DNA of 6,345 nucleotides from Chloroflexota bacterium (GTDB taxonomy: Bacteria; Chloroflexota; Limnocylindria; Limnocylindrales; CSP1-4), in contig JAKAHX010000101.1 in NCBI GenBank assembly GCA_021814735.1, positions 1 through 6,345 on the forward strand, read 5' to 3'. Position 1 is the first letter of the stretch; each line of letters begins with the position of its first letter. The position numbers were made by a program, and so were the translations under genes. Under the pieces are notes generated by a model. That model made no database searches, was not told the DNA's origin, and saw only the letters and a list, made by a program, of their open reading frames with translations. Shown piece after piece: positions 1 through 5,548 of the stretch.

Positions 1-60
1 AGGCCCTTCATCGGACGGAAGGGTAGCAGGGGCTGCATCGAACGGGCAGGCTCTCGCCCA

Positions 61-89
61 TTGACAGAGACCGGCTCTTGGCCCGTAAT
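61..89 (+). promoter_or_regulatory. Sigma70-like promoter for the S53 protease gene
   Basis: A perfect -35 hexamer TTGACA (61-66) is followed, after exactly 17 bp, by CGTAAT (84-89), which matches four of six -10 positions including the last T. Transcription would start near 96, giving a 5' leader of about 74 nt before the GTG at 170. A small inverted repeat (GCCCG 81-85 / CGGGC 92-96) overlaps the -10 and start region and could act as an operator or simply be chance in G+C-rich DNA. The match is seen in sequence; promoter activity is inferred. Confidence 0.4.
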
Positions 90-154
90 GCCGGGCAGCA
101 GCGCACGGTGCAGGCGATCGGGGGCAGCTGCCGATCCCCAACGCGCAGCTCCAC

Positions 155-161
155 GGAAAGG
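155..161 (+). promoter_or_regulatory. Ribosome binding site of the S53 protease gene
   Basis: The purine stretch GGAAAGG lies 8 nt upstream of the GTG at 170. It is the only good Shine-Dalgarno-like stretch near the candidate starts and supports GTG 170 rather than the internal GTG codons at 254 or 284, which would shorten the unusually long basic N-terminus before the hydrophobic signal segment. Confidence 0.5.
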
Positions 162-169
162 GCAACGAC

Positions 170-1867
170 GTGAGCGTCCTGGCCTCGCTTCTGCGTTCGG
201 CGAGACGGTCAGCGAACCGCGGCTCCGTGCACGGTCCATGGCGCCCACGACGCGTGGCTTCGCCGATCCGCGCGGGGGGCCGCGTGGCATCGGCGGTGCT
301 CGCCGTGTCGCTGGCCGCGGCCCTGGCGCCGGGCGTGGTCTCCGGCACGAGCCCCGTCGTGCACACCGCGGCCGTGAATCATCCGGCATCCCCGGTCTGC
401 GGCCCGGCCGCGCCCGGCTTCGCCCGCTGCCATGTCCTGCTTCGCACCGACATCCCCGCCCGCGCCCGCTGGCAGGTCACGGCCGCCGCGGCGCCCAGCG
501 GCTACGGTCCCGCGGACCTGCAGTCCGCGTACGCCCTGCCGAGCGCGACCGCTGGCTCGGGCCTGACCGTGGGCATCGTGGACGCATACGATCAGCCGAA
601 CGCCGAGTCCGACCTCGCGACGTACCGCGCGCAGTACGGTCTGCCGCCCTGCACCACCGCCAACGGCTGCTTCCGCAAGGTGAACCAGAACGGCGGCACG
701 AGCTACCCCCGGGCCGACTCCGGGTGGGGCCTCGAGATCTCCCTCGACATCGAGATGGTCTCTGCCATCTGCCCGAACTGCCACATCCTGCTCGTGGAGG
801 CGAGCTCGAGCTCCATCGGCAACCTCGGCACCGCGGTGAACGAGGCGGTGAAGCTCGGCGCGGTGGCGGTTTCCAACAGCTACGGGGCCTCCGAGCTCTC
901 CAACGAGACCTCGTATGACGCGGCCTATTACAACCACCCGGGCGTGGCCATCACGGCCAGCAGCGGCGACAACGGCTATGGGGTCGAGTATCCAGCGGCG
1001 TCGCGGGACGTGATCGCCGTGGGCGGGACCACTCTCAGTCAGGCGAACAACGCGCGGGGATGGACCGAGACGGCGTGGTCAGGTGCCGGGAGCGGCTGTT
1101 CGGCCTACGAGACGAAACCATCCTGGCAGACCGACAGCGGGTGTGCCCGGCGCACGGTAGCCGACGTGTCCGCAGTGGCCGATCCCAACACCGGCGTCGC
1201 CGTCTACGACGACTACGGGTACGGCGGCTGGCTCGTGGTGGGCGGCACGAGCGTGGCATCGCCGATCATCGCGTCGACGTTCGCCCTGGCCGGCGCGCCC
1301 GGTGCCAACGCGTATCCCGCGAGCTACCTGTACGCCGATCCTGCTGGCCTGAACGACGTCACGAGCGGCAGCAACGGCAGTTGCGGCGGCTCGTACCTCT
1401 GCACGGCCGGCCCCGGGTACGATGGCCCGACGGGCCTCGGGACGCCTGACGGCACCACGGCCTTCGCGGCCGGTGGCGGGCCGGCGCCCACGCCAACCCC
1501 CACGCCTACTGCAACTCCGACCCCCACCCCGACGTCGACTCCCACCCCCACCCCGACGTCGACCCCGACCCCGACGTCCACGCCAACCCCGACCCCGACG
1601 CCGCTGACCATCACCACGACCAGCCTGCCGACCGCGCACGTGGGCCGCTTCTACAGCCAGGCGCTCGCGGCAACGGGCGGCATCGCCCCGTACGCCTGGA
1701 CGTCCCTGGGCACGCTGCCTCCCGGGCTGACGCTCTCTACGACCGGGGTCATCGCCGGCACGCCGACGCAGCCGGGTAGCTACAGCTTCACCGTCACGGT
1801 GACGGACAGCTCGACGCCCAGCCAGACGGCGACACAGGCCCTCAGCATCAAGGTGCTACGGAAGTAG
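170..1867 (+). CDS. Secreted S53 (sedolisin/kumamolisin-type) peptidase with Thr-Pro linker and C-terminal Ig-like domain
   Basis: This 565-residue protein is a serine-carboxyl endopeptidase predicted to act outside the cell, typically at acidic pH for the family. A basic N-terminus (residues 1-38) precedes a hydrophobic signal segment (about 39-58). The catalytic domain (about 108-433) shows the S53 set: Glu189 and Asp193 four residues apart (GLEISLD), oxyanion Asp267 in SSGDNG, and nucleophile Ser361 in GGTSVASP. The Ca2+-site region follows, with DVTSGSNG (396-403) and [15 protein letters not shown] (414-428). Residues 438-478 are a Thr-Pro linker, and 479-563 match the putative Ig (He_PIG) pattern, with GxxPYx[18 protein letters not shown] and YSFTVTVTD. 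The usual roughly 150-200 residue sedolisin prodomain is not visible: only about 50 residues separate signal peptide and catalytic domain. Ten cysteines fall in five close pairs (77/87, 161/167, 201/204, 310/325, 405/411). The GTG start is supported by GGAAAGG 8 nt upstream. Family assignment is firm; substrate is unknown. Confidence 0.93.
   Translation: MSVLASLLRSARRSANRGSVHGPWRPRRVASPIRAGGRVASAVLAVSLAAALAPGVVSGTSPVVHTAAVNHPASPVCGPAAPGFARCHVLLRTDIPARARWQVTAAAAPSGYGPADLQSAYALPSATAGSGLTVGIVDAYDQPNAESDLATYRAQYGLPPCTTANGCFRKVNQNGGTSYPRADSGWGLEISLDIEMVSAICPNCHILLVEASSSSIGNLGTAVNEAVKLGAVAVSNSYGASELSNETSYDAAYYNHPGVAITASSGDNGYGVEYPAASRDVIAVGGTTLSQANNARGWTETAWSGAGSGCSAYETKPSWQTDSGCARRTVADVSAVADPNTGVAVYDDYGYGGWLVVGGTSVASPIIASTFALAGAPGANAYPASYLYADPAGLNDVTSGSNGSCGGSYLCTAGPGYDGPTGLGTPDGTTAFAAGGGPAPTPTPTPTATPTPTPTSTPTPTPTSTPTPTSTPTPTPTPLTITTTSLPTAHVGRFYSQALAATGGIAPYAWTSLGTLPPGLTLSTTGVIAGTPTQPGSYSFTVTVTDSSTPSQTATQALSIKVLRK
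1481..1603 (+). repeat. Low-complexity Thr-Pro codon repeat within the protease gene
   Basis: About 120 bp of imperfect ACN-CCN codon repeats encode residues 438-478 of the S53 protein, alternating Thr-Pro with occasional Ala or Ser. Within it a unit built from CCCACCCCCACCCCGACGTCG-like segments recurs about every 30 nt, suggesting growth by slippage or unequal recombination. At protein level it is an extended, probably O-glycosylatable spacer between the catalytic and Ig-like domains. Copy number is likely to vary between strains (inference). Confidence 0.85.
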
Positions 1868-1934
1868 CGGAGGCACGGGCCCGCGTGGGGTGGACCTCGC
1901 CGGTTCGCCCGCGCTGACAGGCGGCGGCCCGGGC

Positions 1935-1951
1935 GGCCGCGACGCGCGGCC
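1935..1951 (+). terminator. Possible hairpin terminator after the protease gene
   Basis: A perfect 7-bp all-G/C stem (GGCCGCG 1935-1941, CGCGGCC 1945-1951) with an ACG loop lies 68 bp downstream of the protease stop and 58 bp before the lipoprotein start. It lacks a following T-run, so it is not a classical intrinsic terminator. It could end the protease transcript partially or be a structured spacer. In DNA this G+C-rich such stems also arise by chance. Confidence 0.2.
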
Positions 1952-2009
1952 AAAGCTGCACGCGATGCCGCCGGCAGTCTTGTCCCGCTTGTCCCGCGGC
2001 CGGGCGGTG

Positions 2010-2639
2010 ATGGTCCCCGTGCGACGGCTCGTCGCCATCGGCCTCGGGCTGACACTCGTGGTCGGGTGCGTGGGCGGCCCGGGATTGGCTTCGCCGTCAC
2101 CCGGCGCGGCAGGTTCGACGGCCTCGGTCGGTGCCGGCACGGGCTCCGGCTCCGCCGGGACGCCGCCCCCATCGAGTGTTGGACCGGGTCCGGCCTCGTC
2201 ACTCCCGAGCCCCGGCGCCTCGCCCAGCGGCGGTCCCAGCCCCGCGCCGGGAGCGTCGGCGGCCGAGCCCAATCCGACTGCCACGCGCGCGCCATCGGGT
2301 ACCCGATCACCGAGTCCGCCGCCGACAGCCTCGCCACGCCCGTCGCCCGCGCCGTCGCTGGTCGTCGCGCTCGCCCAGAACGGCTCGACGCTGCACCTGG
2401 CGGTGGGGCAGCGCTTCCTGCTCGACCTCGGCTCCAGCGCGGTGTGGGCCGTGACCATCGCCGACCCGCACGTGCTGGCGCAGGTGAGCGGCGTGGCGCT
2501 GCCCCCGGGGGCCCAGGGCGTCTTCGTCGCGCTCGCACGCGGTGCCACCACGCTGAGCGCCATCGGCAGCCCGCCATGCGCGTCGGGCATCTGCCCGCTC
2601 TATCGGATCGCGTTCCGCGTGACGCTCGACGTCGGCTAG
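2010..2639 (+). CDS. Lipoprotein with Pro/Ser/Gly linker and C-terminal chagasin-like (I42-like) candidate domain
   Basis: From the ATG at 2010 the product is 209 residues. Residues 1-20 form a textbook lipoprotein signal: basic VRR, a hydrophobic core, then the lipobox LVVGC with acylated Cys20. Earlier in-frame starts (GTG 1890, ATG 1965) would place 40 or 15 extra residues before it, so 2010 is preferred although its ribosome binding site is weak. Residues 21-115 are a disordered linker rich in Pro, Ser, Gly and Ala. Residues about 116-209 form a compact domain of predicted beta strands: a LHLAVGQRFLLDLG stretch, Trp145, DPHVL, a GAQGVFVALARGATTLSAIG stretch, a nearby Cys190/Cys195 pair and a final FRVTLDV strand. 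This order (VGQ-type strand, W, bulky loop, G-rich strand, terminal strand) resembles chagasin-type inhibitors of peptidase clan CA, but the diagnostic NPTTGY and RPW motifs are not evident, so function is uncertain. It follows the protease by 142 bp in the same direction. Confidence 0.75.
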   Translation: MVPVRRLVAIGLGLTLVVGCVGGPGLASPSPGAAGSTASVGAGTGSGSAGTPPPSSVGPGPASSLPSPGASPSGGPSPAPGASAAEPNPTATRAPSGTRSPSPPPTASPRPSPAPSLVVALAQNGSTLHLAVGQRFLLDLGSSAVWAVTIADPHVLAQVSGVALPPGAQGVFVALARGATTLSAIGSPPCASGICPLYRIAFRVTLDVG

Positions 2640-3859
2640 CAGGGCATCGGCCGCAGCGTCGGCGAGGGATACGTTGCGGCGGGCGCGGTCGGCGTGACCG
2701 CGCCGATCGGCGCGGCGGTGGCGAGCGGCGCACCGGCGGGCCCCGGGAAGGGGACCGGCCCGGGCACGCCGAAGAGCTGCCCGAGGGTGACGAAGGTGTA
2801 GCCGCGGGCGCGGTACCAGGCGATGATCGAGGGCAGCGCCTGCTGCGCGTAGGGCAGGTTCGCGTGCATGAGCAGGATCGAGCCACCGTGGCCCTGCTCG
2901 GCGTGGCGCTCGATGAGCACGATGTCGTCGTACGGCCGCCCGGTATCGCCGTCGGTGGTGTCCCACAGCACGAGCGCCCGTTCCCCGGCCGCCTGCGCGG
3001 CGGCGAGGACCGTGGCGTCGTAGGCGCCGCCCGGGGGCCGCAGAAACGGCACCGCCGGCCTGCCGGTGATCCTCGCCACGGTCGCCTCGTCGTCGCGGAT
3101 CTGGGCCAGCACCGCGGCGTAGGGGAGCCCGGTCAGGATGGGGTGGGTCTCGGTGTGGTTGGCAATCGGGAAGCCCGCCTGCGCGATGGCTCGCCAGAGC
3201 GCCGGGCTGGCCGCCACGTTGGTCCCGATGGGGAACCAGGTGGCGTTGACGCGCTCGGCCTCGAGGATCGCGAGATCGGCTCGCACCGCGGCCGGTGAGT
3301 AGCAGTCGTCGATGGTGAGGGCGATGACCCGCGTGTTCCGGTCGCCGTGGGAGAGCACGGGGAGCGGGCCGGAAGGGGCGGCCGGCGTGGTGGCGGCCGG
3401 CGTGCCAAGCGGGCGGTCTCGGACCTGGATGACCGTCGGTGTCGTGGCGGCCGGCGTGGCGGCCGGCGTGGCGGGTGGCGGGTGCGGCGTGGGGGCAACC
3501 GCCGGCGTCGTGGCGGACGGCGCGGTGGTCGGCGTGGCCCCGGCCGACGGGTCCTGTGTCAGGGTGGCGGTCGGCGCCGCCGGAGCGACGACGTCCGGGA
3601 CCGCGGAGCCCAGGCTCGATGCCACGGACGCCGATGGGGCGGGGCTGCCGGTGGGCGCGCTGCCATCACCGGTCGAGAAGCTCGACGAGGCAGGCGGCAC
3701 GGTCGCGGCAGCACCCGAGCCCATGGGTACCACGAAGGCGACCACCGCCGGTGCCATCGTCGTCGGTCGACTCCCTGGCAGTGCGCCCACCGCGCTGGCC
3801 GCCACGCAGCACGCGGCCAGGCCGGCCAGCAGTCGGGCCACCCAGCTCCGCATGCTCAT
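2636..3859 (-). CDS. Exported polysaccharide deacetylase (NodB domain, CE4 family)
   Basis: The 407-residue product is a metal-dependent carbohydrate esterase expected to remove N- or O-acetyl groups from envelope polysaccharide or peptidoglycan. Residues 1-26 are an export signal; LAAC at 14-17 also fits a lipobox, so it may be a lipoprotein at Cys17. Residues about 30-170 are a Pro/Thr/Ala-rich spacer. The NodB domain (about 176-365) carries motif 1 TIDDC (catalytic base and metal Asp184/Asp185), motif 2 HTETHP (metal His235/His239), motif 3 RPPGG (Arg274), motif 4 LWDTTDGD (Asp300) and motif 5 ILLMH (His332). Motif 1 departs from the usual TFDDG, with Ile and Cys186 in place of Phe and Gly. 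A Pro/Ala-rich tail (366-407) ends in Cys. The gene converges on the lipoprotein gene and shares its stop tetranucleotide. Start ATG 3859 (or ATG 3853) lacks a clear ribosome binding site. Substrate cannot be told from sequence. Confidence 0.9.
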   Translation of the reverse strand: MSMRSWVARLLAGLAACCVAASAVGALPGSRPTTMAPAVVAFVVPMGSGAAATVPPASSSFSTGDGSAPTGSPAPSASVASSLGSAVPDVVAPAAPTATLTQDPSAGATPTTAPSATTPAVAPTPHPPPATPAATPAATTPTVIQVRDRPLGTPAATTPAAPSGPLPVLSHGDRNTRVIALTIDDCYSPAAVRADLAILEAERVNATWFPIGTNVAASPALWRAIAQAGFPIANHTETHPILTGLPYAAVLAQIRDDEATVARITGRPAVPFLRPPGGAYDATVLAAAQAAGERALVLWDTTDGDTGRPYDDIVLIERHAEQGHGGSILLMHANLPYAQQALPSIIAWYRARGYTFVTLGQLFGVPGPVPFPGPAGAPLATAAPIGAVTPTAPAATYPSPTLRPMPC

Positions 3860-3891
3860 CTGACGTCTGCGGGGGTCGAATCGTTCAACCT

Positions 3892-3913
3892 CGGCGCCCC
3901 GCGCGGGGCGCCG
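3892..3913. repeat. 22-bp perfect G+C palindrome upstream of the deacetylase gene
   Basis: Half-site CGGCGCCCCGC (3892-3902) is exactly mirrored by GCGGGGCGCCG (3903-3913) with no spacer. It sits 33-54 bp upstream of the deacetylase start and 2 bp beyond the stop of the flavoprotein remnant. There is no T-run on either side, so a dimeric-repressor operator or a hairpin in the leader is as likely as a terminator. Symmetry is seen; role is inferred. Confidence 0.5.
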
Positions 3914-3914
3914 G

Positions 3915-4043
3915 TCAGGGGACCAGCGCTGGGGTCACCCGGGCGTGACCGCCGTCGCTTGTCTCTTCGGCGGCAGTGAGCGCGTGACCCCGGCGGACCG
4001 CCAGGCCGTTCGGGCCCGCGCTCACCACCACCGCGCGGTCACC
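3915..4043 (-). pseudogene. Decayed N-terminal remnant of an FAD/NAD(P)-binding oxidoreductase (phytoene-desaturase-like)
   Basis: Read on the minus strand, 42 codons ending at TGA 3915-3917 contain AVVVSAGPNGLAV, very close to the AVVVGAGPNGLAAA dinucleotide-binding signature that opens phytoene-desaturase-like flavoproteins. It is followed by RRGHALT, then AEETSDGGHAR, which resembles the RxGHxVTVLEA-ET-GGGART continuation of that family, with about six residues missing after GLA and two or three after LT. The first Gly of GxGxxG is replaced by Ser. The full enzyme is about 500 residues; nothing matching the rest is present, because the deacetylase gene begins 56 bp further on. No start codon or ribosome binding site is evident. 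I read this as a relic, on similarity seen by eye only. Confidence 0.45.
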
Positions 4044-4410
4044 GCGACCCCGGGTGGCCGAGCCGTCGGCACCGGGCGCTGCCACTGGCCACGGGCAATC
4101 CGTCCGCACGGGCACATCCGACGGCACGCCACACGCACGGGCCCGCAGGGATCCATGCTCGGGTGGTGGCGGCGCAGGGCCAGGTCGGCGGCGCAGTGGT
4201 CCTCGGGCGACGCGTCTGTTCGCAAGCCTGGTGGTCACGGCAACGCTGGGTCCGATATGCACCTCGCCAGCCGAGCTGCGCGCGGCCGCCTTGCAGCGGG
4301 CGATGATCTTCGCGGCCGCGGGGGTCCGGACCGCCTGAAGGTCAGGACCGCCTGGAGGCCCGGCGCCGGCCCCGGCTGACGTTCGAGCGGCGGCGCGGGC
4401 ACGCTCTTCG
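4044..4410. other. Region without a recognised gene
   Basis: Between the flavoprotein remnant and the heptamer array I recognise no protein motif on either strand. Open frames cross it (for example plus strand 4054-4338), but they have Arg/Gly/Pro-heavy composition, no ribosome binding site and no family signature, and are best explained by scarcity of stop codons in G+C-rich DNA. No tRNA- or rRNA-like sequence is seen. It may be further decayed coding DNA. Confidence 0.5.
4324..4357. repeat. 17-bp tandem duplication
   Basis: GTCCGGACCGCCTGAAG (4324-4340) is followed directly by GTCAGGACCGCCTGGAG (4341-4357), two mismatches in 17. It is a short local duplication in the non-coding region, 53 bp from the heptamer array, and points to replication slippage in this interval. 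Confidence 0.7.
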
Positions 4411-4473
4411 CCGCTGGCCGCTGGCCGCTGGCCGCTGGCCGCTGGCCGCTGGCCGCTGGCCGCTGGCCGCTGG
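4411..4473. repeat. Heptanucleotide tandem repeat, nine perfect copies of CCGCTGG
   Basis: Nine uninterrupted, identical 7-bp units (CCGCTGG on plus, CCAGCGG on minus) fill 63 bp, with one further C of a tenth unit. The array ends 9 bp from the stop codon of the minus-strand acyl-CoA dehydrogenase gene and so lies in its 3' untranslated region. Absence of any mismatch suggests recent expansion. CCGCTGG and its reverse complement are not self-complementary enough to make a strong hairpin within a unit. It is not a CRISPR because there are no spacers. Confidence 0.97.
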
Positions 4474-4482
4474 CGCCCCAGG

Positions 4483-5418
4483 CTACCCGGCCCCCTCCGC
4501 GGCGTCCGCGGTCTCCCCGGCCACGAACCCGGGTCGCGCATAGGCGGGGTCGGGGTACCGGTAGAACCCCTCGCCGCTCTTGACCCCCAGGCGCCCCCGG
4601 TCCACGTAGGTCTTGTAGAAGTCGGCGTTCACGCGCCGCTGCGGGTCCCCCGTCTGGCGCGCCCAGAAGTCCGCGATATCGAAGGCCGTGTCGAGGCCCA
4701 CCCCGTCGAGCATCCCGAACGGCCCGATCGGCATGTGCATGATCCCCATCCAGGCGCGATCCACGTCCTCCACCGAGGCCATCCCGTTGGCGACCAGGGT
4801 CACGGCGGCCTCGTTCAATGCCATGTACATCGCGTTGAAGACGTAGCCGTAGGACTCGCGCTGCAGCCGGATGGGGATCTGCCCGATCCGCCGGGCGAAG
4901 GCGAGCACGAGCTCGGTCGTCTCCGGGGCGGTGCCCGGGTGGGGCATGACATCGGCCACGGTGTTGGACCAGACCGGCGGGGGGAAGTGCAGCGCGGCGA
5001 AGCGGTCCGGCCGTCCGGTGGCGGCGGCGAACATCGAGGGGAGCAGCGAGGACGTGTTCGTGGTGAAGACCGTGCGCTCCGGGCAGAGCGCGCCGAACTG
5101 CCCGAGCACGCGGCCCTTGAGCGCGGGATCCTCCGGCACCGACTCGCTCAGCAGGTCGACGTCGGCGGCCGCCGCGACGGGATCCGTGGTGGCGGTGATC
5201 GCCGCCAGCGCGGCCGCGCGCCCGGCGTCGTCGAGGAGGCCGGCGCGGACCTGCTCGTCCGCGAAGCCCCGGATGCGGCCCATCCCGGTCGCCAGCGCGG
5301 CCGGGTCGATGTCGTACAGGACCACCTGGTAGCCGTGGGTGGCGCACTGGAGGGCGATCTGCTGGCCCATGGTCCCGCCGCCCACCACCAGCACGCGCCG
5401 CACGTCGTCGATCTGCAT
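4483..5418 (-). CDS. 3-hydroxyacyl-CoA dehydrogenase, NAD-dependent
   Basis: The 311-residue product should oxidise (S)-3-hydroxyacyl-CoA to 3-ketoacyl-CoA with NAD+ (or the reverse, as in 3-hydroxybutyryl-CoA formation), in the cytoplasm. The N-terminal Rossmann domain has VVGGGTMG (glycines at 13, 15 and 18) and an acidic YDID (Asp36) after the second strand, which favours NAD over NADP. Further landmarks are SESVPEDPALK (91-101), TTNTSSL with Ser123, catalytic His144 in LHFPPPVW, Asn195 in GYVFNAMY, the C-terminal-domain signature GPFGMLDGVGLDTAF (232-246) and GEGFYRYP (282-289). Twelve residues after His144, where the family has the Glu that pairs with His, there is Asp156. Length is normal for single-domain members. 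ATG 5418 is chosen because GAGAGG lies 8 nt upstream; the GTG at 5427 overlaps that site. The MFS gene lies 130 bp upstream on the same strand, without evident functional link. Confidence 0.92.
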   Translation of the reverse strand: MQIDDVRRVLVVGGGTMGQQIALQCATHGYQVVLYDIDPAALATGMGRIRGFADEQVRAGLLDDAGRAAALAAITATTDPVAAAADVDLLSESVPEDPALKGRVLGQFGALCPERTVFTTNTSSLLPSMFAAATGRPDRFAALHFPPPVWSNTVADVMPHPGTAPETTELVLAFARRIGQIPIRLQRESYGYVFNAMYMALNEAAVTLVANGMASVEDVDRAWMGIMHMPIGPFGMLDGVGLDTAFDIADFWARQTGDPQRRVNADFYKTYVDRGRLGVKSGEGFYRYPDPAYARPGFVAGETADAAEGAG

Positions 5419-5426
5419 CGCGTCCA

Positions 5427-5432
5427 CCTCTC
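5427..5432 (-). promoter_or_regulatory. Ribosome binding site deciding the dehydrogenase start
   Basis: On the minus strand GAGAGG stands 8 nt before ATG 5418. The upstream in-frame GTG (5427-5425) uses the last base of this site, so initiation at the ATG is preferred and the protein begins MQIDDVRRVLVVGGG. Confidence 0.6.
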
Positions 5433-5484
5433 GCTCGCCGGACGGGACGCGCGGCCATCATAGGCGCGTCGGTGCCCGCGGCCG

Positions 5485-5541
5485 GGCGCGCCATGCGCCG
5501 CAGGGCCGATCCAGGCGCGCCATGTGCCGGGGGCCGGTCCA
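5485..5541. repeat. Near-perfect tandem direct repeat of 28-29 bp between two minus-strand genes
   Basis: Two adjacent units (5485-5513 and 5514-5541) both start GGCGCGCCATG, continue with a C or T then GCCG, and end CCG-A/G-TCCA, differing by a few substitutions and one base of length. Each contains the palindromic octamer GGCGCGCC. A weaker third copy may precede them (GGCGCG at 5463). They fill most of the gap between the MFS stop and the dehydrogenase start and could be a local duplication or a pair of protein-binding sites. Confidence 0.65.
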
Positions 5542-5548
5542 GGGGCCG

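Noticed and set aside
4..23. Hairpin CCCTTC / GAAGGG at the left edge as terminator of an upstream gene
   Set aside because: Only 6 bp with an 8-nt loop and no T-run; no coding end visible before it.
1780..2886. Minus-strand 368-codon open frame antisense to the protease end and the lipoprotein
   Set aside because: Low-complexity Arg/Ser/Pro translation with no recognisable motif; explained by lack of stop codons.
2066..3298. Plus-strand 410-codon open frame across the lipoprotein and deacetylase genes
   Set aside because: It is an Arg/Gly-rich shadow with no domain pattern; the opposite-strand deacetylase has all NodB motifs and the lipoprotein frame has a clear lipobox.
3865..3900. Possible tRNA T-arm-like sequence (GGTCGAATC)
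   Set aside because: No matching acceptor, anticodon or D-arm can be built around it.
4411..4473. CRISPR array
   Set aside because: Units are 7 bp and contiguous with no spacers; no cas genes in the window.
3915..4541. A 208-codon minus-strand frame as a genuine gene running through the heptamer array
   Set aside because: Its N-terminal part overlaps the dehydrogenase C-terminus and the repeat, it has no ribosome binding site, and only its last 42 codons resemble anything; treated as a remnant instead.
4235..5494. Minus-strand 419-codon open frame over the dehydrogenase gene
   Set aside because: Arg/Gly-rich composition typical of out-of-frame reading in G+C-rich DNA; the dehydrogenase frame has the full family signature.
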